Part shown: piece by piece, positions 59,379 to 64,000 of the stretch
How the letters are laid out: every line of letters starts with the position of its first letter
Position numbering within the stretch: position 1 is the stretch's first letter
Assembly (NCBI RefSeq): GCF_010468565.1
Contig: NZ_WUEG01000002.1
Coordinates: 1-64,000, forward strand
Length of the DNA stretch: 64,000 nucleotides
Reading direction: 5' to 3'
Source: Allomuricauda sp. TY007
GTDB taxonomy: Bacteria > Bacteroidota > Bacteroidia > Flavobacteriales > Flavobacteriaceae
Made by a program: the position numbers and the translations under genes
The notes under the pieces: generated by a model
What the model was told of the DNA's origin: nothing
Database searches by the model: none
What the model saw: only the letters and a program-made list of their open reading frames with translations

Positions 59379-59843
59379 ATGAAACTGGATAATGTAGATA
59401 TTGAGTTGCTTAGATTGCTCCAAAACGACAGCAAAAAAACCACCAAACAATATGCAGATGCTTTGCATTTGTCCAAAACAGCCGTTTATGAGCGCATCCG
59501 GCGTTTAGAGCGCAACGGGGTGATTACGCAATACACCGTTTTGGTGGACAAGGTGAAGGTGGGCCGCGATTTTATGGTGCTTTGTCAGATACGTTTGGTA
59601 CAGCACACCAAGGAGAATGTTATCAAATTTGAACGTGAGGTCCTGCAGCTTAAGGAAGTTTCCGAATGCTTCCATGTGGGCGGGGATTACGATTATATCT
59701 TAAAAATATTTGTAAAGGACATGAAGAGCTATCGCGAGTTTATGCTCACCAAACTAACCGCAATAGCCAATATCGGCAATACACAAAGTTCCTTTGTGAT
59801 CAAGGAGGTAAAGAATACGCCATCCGTGCACATCGGTGGGTGA
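59379..59843 (+). CDS. Lrp/AsnC family transcriptional regulator
   Basis: The 154-residue protein has the N-terminal HTH (LDNVDIELLRLLQNDSKKTTKQYADALHLSKTAVYERIRRLERNGVI) and the C-terminal RAM ligand domain (VLQLKEVSECFHVGGDYDYILKIFVKDMKSYREF). The 150-bp divergent gap with the methionine gamma-lyase-like gene makes that gene the likely target, with an amino acid as effector (inference). Confidence 0.86.
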   Translation: MKLDNVDIELLRLLQNDSKKTTKQYADALHLSKTAVYERIRRLERNGVITQYTVLVDKVKVGRDFMVLCQIRLVQHTKENVIKFEREVLQLKEVSECFHVGGDYDYILKIFVKDMKSYREFMLTKLTAIANIGNTQSSFVIKEVKNTPSVHIGG

Positions 59844-60352
59844 TTTATTGTTCTATAATTGGGTTATTTTGTTATTAAGTTATTCGGTTTATTGAACTTG
59901 GTACTTGAACCTGACATTTGACTCAGAAGTAAGTTTGAAGTAAGCAGGGTGCAATAACCTAATGACTTAGTCGGAAGCACGAAGTCCGATGTTAGAAGTG
60001 TTACGTTGAGCCCTTCGGCTATGCTCAGGATAAACTAAAGTTGAAACGTCTGAAGACCGTTCTTGGTTGTTATATTGCTGGACACGGTTATACGTCTAAC
60101 AGTTTAGCGGTCTGGGTTCTTTTCCTTTTTGATGCCCATTCCAAGAATGACCACGAATGTTTTTGTTCTTGAATCACCTGAGTTTGAACTTACCCGCCTA
60201 CTGCATACTGCCTACTGAAATCTGCCTACTGTCCCAAACCTCATCAACTCAACCCGTGCATCCATCAATCCAAACAAGGTGTTCATAAGATCATGCCTAA
60301 AAAGTTCGCGTAAACTCTGCATCTTGCTTTAATTACCCTATAAATTTTAGTC
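59844..60352. other. Gap with dispersed and short tandem repeats
   Basis: No gene is seen. It holds GAACTTGGTACTTGAACCTGA-like units, GTTGAGCCCTTCGGCTATGC (about 60004) of the dispersed family, and CTGCATACTGCCTACTG / ATCTGCCTACTG tandem elements near 60203-60232. The promoter of the 60353 lipoprotein should lie in the last 60 bp. Confidence 0.5.
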
Positions 60353-61936
60353 ATGAAAAGCACATTGAACAAATTTGGAACAACAGTAATAGCCTTGGTA
60401 ATGCTCTGGTCCTGCGAAAAAGATGATGGTCCAAAGTCATTCGCCAATCAACCCCCAGTAATATATGATCAATCCTTTCATGTGCCCGAAGCGATAACTG
60501 GTGGCCAAACGGTAGCCGAAGTAAAGGCATACGATTCCAATATGGGCACCAAGCTTACCTATAATATTGCTGCAGATGATAGTGATATGTTCGAGATAAG
60601 CCCTAAGACAGGGTTTTTAAGCATAAAAGCGGGCAAAGAACTTGACCTTGAGGCTCCTCAATTTCACAAGATTACCGTTGAGGTATCCGATGGAGTAAGG
60701 CAGGATACTGGCCAAATTACCATTTGCGATTGTGTACCCGTTTTTGCGCAGAAAGCCTACGAGTTTGAAGTAAGCGAAGACATATCCACAGAAGAATTGA
60801 TCCACACCTTTGAGGTCGAAGATGCCGACACGGATATAGCAGACCTTGTTTTTAACATTCCCACCAACGACAATGGGCTGTTTGCTATCAGCGAAGCAGG
60901 TGAACTAAGCTTGGCCGCCGGACAACAGCTCGATTATGAAACAAGCAAAGAACACCACATTACCGTAAGTGTTGAAGATGATAATGCGACCGTGGAAGTA
61001 GCGGTGAAAATTATAGTTATAAATGATGGAGATACCTTGGCCGAAGACCCTAAGTCTTTTGTCACCACTTGGAAGACCGAGACCGATGGGGAAGAGATAA
61101 CGTTTGAAATAATAAATAACTATTACACTTACAACTATACCATAGATTGGGGCGATGGCACGGTAGAAGGGCTTACTGAGGATGATGGACATCCTTCCCA
61201 TATCTATGCTTCCGCAGGCACCTATACCGTGGCCATACATGGAGAGTTTCCAACTGTTCTTTTTAACGACCCACAATATTCTTCGAAGCTTTTAAGTTTG
61301 GAACAATGGGGCAGCATAAAGTGGGAATATTTAAGCTATACTTTTGGCAATTGCGAAAACATGGTGTATAATGCCACAGACGTACCAGACTTATCCAAGG
61401 TAACCAGCACCAGTGGTATGTTTTATGAAGCCACCTCCTTTAATGGAGACCTTAGTGACTGGGATGTGAGTCATGTGACCACTATGATAGGAATGTTCGC
61501 CGGTGCCACTTCCTTTAACGGGGACCTTAGTGGCTGGGACGTGAGCCATGTGACCGGTATGGGGTCAATGTTCAGAGATGCCACCTCCTTTAATGGGGAT
61601 GTCAGCGATTGGGATGTTAATAATGTGACTACTATGGAAAATATGTTCAAAGGAGCAACATCCTTTAATCAAGACCTTGGTGGTTGGGATATTGGCAGTG
61701 TAACAACTATGATTGGTATGCTGGACAATTCGGGGATGTCCAAGGCCAATCTGGGCAGCACATTTATAGGCTGGAACAATTATTTGGAGCAGAACGGAGG
61801 CCCTGAGGGCATTACATTGGGGTTGGACAATCTGGCCATTTGTTTAGGTAGTGAAGGTTACAGTGCTTTCCAAAACCTGTACGACAACCATTCTTGGGAT
61901 TACATAGGCCAATATGCATTTGAGGAATGTAATTGA
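60353..61936 (+). CDS. Surface lipoprotein with cadherin, PKD-like and BspA-type repeats
   Basis: The 527-residue lipoprotein (MLWSCEKDD, Cys21) has two cadherin-like domains (about 30-125 and 130-225; SPKTGFLSIKAGKELDLE, SEAGELSLAAGQQLDYE), a PKD-like stretch with YTIDWGDGTVEGL...YASAGTYTVAIHG, and four to five BspA/DUF285 units (MFYEATSFNGDLSDWDVSHV, MFAGATSFNGDLSGWDVSHV, MFRDATSFNGDVSDWDV, MFKGATSFNQDLGGWDI). These are adhesion-type modules; a role in attachment or polymer binding is likely. The DNA of the BspA units is itself tandemly repeated at 75 bp. Confidence 0.8.
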   Translation: MKSTLNKFGTTVIALVMLWSCEKDDGPKSFANQPPVIYDQSFHVPEAITGGQTVAEVKAYDSNMGTKLTYNIAADDSDMFEISPKTGFLSIKAGKELDLEAPQFHKITVEVSDGVRQDTGQITICDCVPVFAQKAYEFEVSEDISTEELIHTFEVEDADTDIADLVFNIPTNDNGLFAISEAGELSLAAGQQLDYETSKEHHITVSVEDDNATVEVAVKIIVINDGDTLAEDPKSFVTTWKTETDGEEITFEIINNYYTYNYTIDWGDGTVEGLTEDDGHPSHIYASAGTYTVAIHGEFPTVLFNDPQYSSKLLSLEQWGSIKWEYLSYTFGNCENMVYNATDVPDLSKVTSTSGMFYEATSFNGDLSDWDVSHVTTMIGMFAGATSFNGDLSGWDVSHVTGMGSMFRDATSFNGDVSDWDVNNVTTMENMFKGATSFNQDLGGWDIGSVTTMIGMLDNSGMSKANLGSTFIGWNNYLEQNGGPEGITLGLDNLAICLGSEGYSAFQNLYDNHSWDYIGQYAFEECN

Positions 61937-62573
61937 TTTTTAAAATAGGTTTTGAAACATGCCGCCGGAGTGCCTACGGGTTTTTTGGCGGTTTTGTTTT
62001 TGGGTTATTCGATTATTGAGTTGTTTGTTTCTGAACTTGATATCCGAAGTACGATGTACGAAGTCGGAAGTCCGTTCTTGGTTTTCAAGTTCAAGTGTCA
62101 TTCCTGCCGGCCCCTGAGCGTAGTCGAAGGGAGGCGAATTCATTTTTTAAAGAAACCCGGGAACACATCACAAAGTAGATTTCTCATGTTCCTGTTGGTC
62201 GGCTCAGAAATGGCATAAAATAATTCGTGGTCATACATGGAATTTTTGTTTACCACAGGTTTGTTGATCCCTGTCTTTTTGTTCTATTTTCCTTTTGACA
62301 TAAATTTCACGAATCATCACTAATTTTCTGTTCTCGATCTTGATTCGGGCAATTGGTGAAATTCGTGTCAGCCGTAGGCGGGTGTGTCCACTCTAGAAAA
62401 AAATACCCCTATGGTCCACTCAAGGGACAATTGCTCTTGAAGTTTAACTTATACTTGAAACTTGTTTCTTTTGCTACATAATTGATTGAGACTGTCCCGA
62501 AAAACATTTGTATTTTTACGCTTGTTTTAAAGAAACAAAGCTTTTTGACAATTATCCTTACAAATAATACAAT
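61937..62573. other. Gap with hairpin and dispersed repeat unit
   Basis: CCGCC / GGCGG (about 61964-61995) is a weak candidate terminator for the lipoprotein gene. A 116-bp repeat unit (62097-62212) is related to 42920-43012, with a CTGAGCGTAGTCGAAGGG unit inserted in its start, and GAAATTCGTGTCAGCC (about 62360) also recurs near 13445. Nothing else is supported. Confidence 0.5.
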
Positions 62574-63977
62574 ATGAATCAATATGATGTAGCAATCATC
62601 GGCTCTGGACCTGGAGGCTATGTAGCGGCCATTCGATGTGCCCAATTGGGAATGAAAACGGCAATAATAGAAAAATACGCAGCCCTTGGCGGAACCTGTC
62701 TTAACGTTGGTTGTATTCCATCCAAAGCACTTTTGGATTCGTCACACCATTACGAAGATGCCGTAAAGCACTTCGAGGAACACGGTATCGAAATTCCAGG
62801 GGAGGTAAAAGTAAACTTAGAGCAAATGATCGCCCGCAAACAAGGTGTGGTCGACCAGACCACCAAAGGCATAGATTTTTTGATGGACAAAAATAAAATC
62901 GATGTTTACCACGGAGTTGGAAGTTTCAAGGACGCTACGCACGTTAAGATTGCCAAGGAAGATGGTGAAGAAACCATTGAAGCTAAAAACATCATTATAG
63001 CCACAGGGTCGAAACCTTCATCCTTGCCTTTTATTGATATTGACAAAGAAAGAGTAATCACTTCTACCGAAGCCTTGAAACTGAAAGAAGTTCCAAAACA
63101 CTTGATTGTGATTGGAGGAGGAGTGATCGGGTTAGAATTGGGTCAGGTATATAAGCGCTTGGGTGCCGATGTTACCGTAGTGGAGTTTATGGACCGTATT
63201 ATTCCTGGAATGGATGGTGCTTTGTCCAAAGAGCTCACCAAAGTAATGAAAAAACAAAAGGTCAAGTTCAACCTGTCCCACAAAGTAAAATCCGTGGAGC
63301 GCAAAGGTGATGAGGTAATCGTAAAAGCCGATGACAAAAAAGGCAAAGAAATTACCATAAAAGGAGACTATTGTTTGGTAAGTGTGGGGCGCAAGCCTTA
63401 TACCGATGGATTGAATGCCGAAGCTGCCGGAGTAAAATTGGATGATCGTGGTAGAGTAGAAGTGAACGAACACTTGCAGACCAACGTTTCCAATATTTAC
63501 GCCATTGGCGATGTGGTAAAAGGTGCCATGTTGGCCCATAAAGCCGAAGAAGAAGGGACTTTTGTAGCTGAAGTATTGGCAGGACAAAAACCACATATCG
63601 ATTACAACTTGATTCCTGGAGTTGTCTATACTTGGCCAGAAGTAGCCGCTGTGGGCAAAACAGAAGAACAATTGAAAGAAGAAGGTGTGGCATACAAAAC
63701 AGGTCAGTTCCCGATGCGAGCTTTGGGGAGAGCCAGAGCCAGTATGGACATTGATGGTTTTGTGAAGATCCTTGCCGATAAAAACACCGACGAAGTATTG
63801 GGTGTTCACATGATCGGGGCACGTTGTGCCGATTTAATCGCCGAAGGCGTTACCGCAATGGAGTTTAGGGCATCTGCCGAGGATATTTCCCGTATGAGCC
63901 ATGCACACCCAACCTTTGCAGAAGCTGTTAAAGAAGCTGCTTTAGCCGCAACTGATGATAGGGCTCTGCATGTGTAG
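62574..63977 (+). CDS. lpdA: Dihydrolipoyl dehydrogenase
   Basis: The 467-residue flavoprotein disulfide reductase has the FAD motif IIGSGPGGYVAAIR, redox-active GGTCLNVGCIPSKALL (Cys42, Cys47), the NAD-binding VIGGGVIGLELGQVYKRLGADV, YAIGDVVKGAMLAHKAEEEG and the catalytic HAHPTFAEAVKEA His-Glu pair. It is the E3 subunit of 2-oxoacid dehydrogenase complexes and of the glycine-cleavage system. It is isolated from E1/E2 genes here. The window ends 23 nt past its stop. Confidence 0.95.
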   Translation: MNQYDVAIIGSGPGGYVAAIRCAQLGMKTAIIEKYAALGGTCLNVGCIPSKALLDSSHHYEDAVKHFEEHGIEIPGEVKVNLEQMIARKQGVVDQTTKGIDFLMDKNKIDVYHGVGSFKDATHVKIAKEDGEETIEAKNIIIATGSKPSSLPFIDIDKERVITSTEALKLKEVPKHLIVIGGGVIGLELGQVYKRLGADVTVVEFMDRIIPGMDGALSKELTKVMKKQKVKFNLSHKVKSVERKGDEVIVKADDKKGKEITIKGDYCLVSVGRKPYTDGLNAEAAGVKLDDRGRVEVNEHLQTNVSNIYAIGDVVKGAMLAHKAEEEGTFVAEVLAGQKPHIDYNLIPGVVYTWPEVAAVGKTEEQLKEEGVAYKTGQFPMRALGRARASMDIDGFVKILADKNTDEVLGVHMIGARCADLIAEGVTAMEFRASAEDISRMSHAHPTFAEAVKEAALAATDDRALHV

Positions 63978-64000
63978 ATGGAATTTTCGTCAACCTGAAC

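Overview
The window comes from a member of the Bacteroidota, most likely a marine Flavobacteriaceae of the Muricauda/Allomuricauda type (family-level inference). Supporting signs are AT-rich intergenic DNA, promoters of the TTG-N(17-23)-TAnnTTTG type, almost no Shine-Dalgarno sequences, many lipoproteins with short Lys-rich leaders, an IntDOT-like integrase, a BtuB-type TonB receptor behind a B12 riboswitch, and families such as DUF6952, DUF6730 and LptF/G beside LolA.

Region 1 (about 1.2-10.8 kb) is an integrated mobilizable element in the 3' end of a tRNA-Ser(UGA) gene. It has 15-bp att repeats at both ends, matching arm-type repeats inside both ends, a tyrosine recombinase, an excisionase-like HTH protein, a helicase and a Toprim primase separated by an 11-bp-phased iteron array (candidate origin), a MobC/MobB/DUF6730 mobilization set, and an AlbA_2/HATPase regulator as cargo. 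A buried tRNA 3' end with 11-bp direct repeats suggests a second, older element inside its left end.

Region 2 (11-23 kb) is chromosomal. It holds a TauE/SafE exporter with a DegT-type aminotransferase, a serine hydrolase divergent from a pirin, a tightly packed envelope operon (haem/VCBS lipoprotein, 3D-domain lipoprotein, amidase, M14 peptidase), two convergent DUF1080 genes separated by a MITE-like hairpin, and a VWA lipoprotein.

Region 3 (23-35 kb) is rich in secreted hydrolases: an orphan MoaD-like protein without the usual diglycine tail, two more serine hydrolases (one fused to an HTH and membrane module), a D-aminoacylase-like amidohydrolase, a DUF885 lipoprotein and an S9 peptidase. 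Cassette-like repeats flank some of them. A HigBA toxin-antitoxin pair sits where a ChaN-family gene has been truncated.

Region 4 (35.8-43 kb) carries the oxidative pentose phosphate genes gnd, zwf and pgl, an acyl-CoA thioesterase, a DUF559 nuclease in a nest of hairpins, and rmuC. Region 5 (43-48.3 kb) is a probable B12 uptake locus: ABC importer, riboswitch and TonB-dependent receptor. Region 6 (48.8-56.3 kb) has the likely operon dgkA-ftsK-lolA-lptF/G-ribBA and a peroxiredoxin-thioredoxin-DUF6952 operon. Region 7 (56.4-64 kb) has a methionine gamma-lyase-like enzyme with an NhaC-family transporter and a divergent Lrp regulator, a cadherin/BspA-like surface lipoprotein, and dihydrolipoyl dehydrogenase. 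Degenerate dispersed repeats fill most longer gaps.
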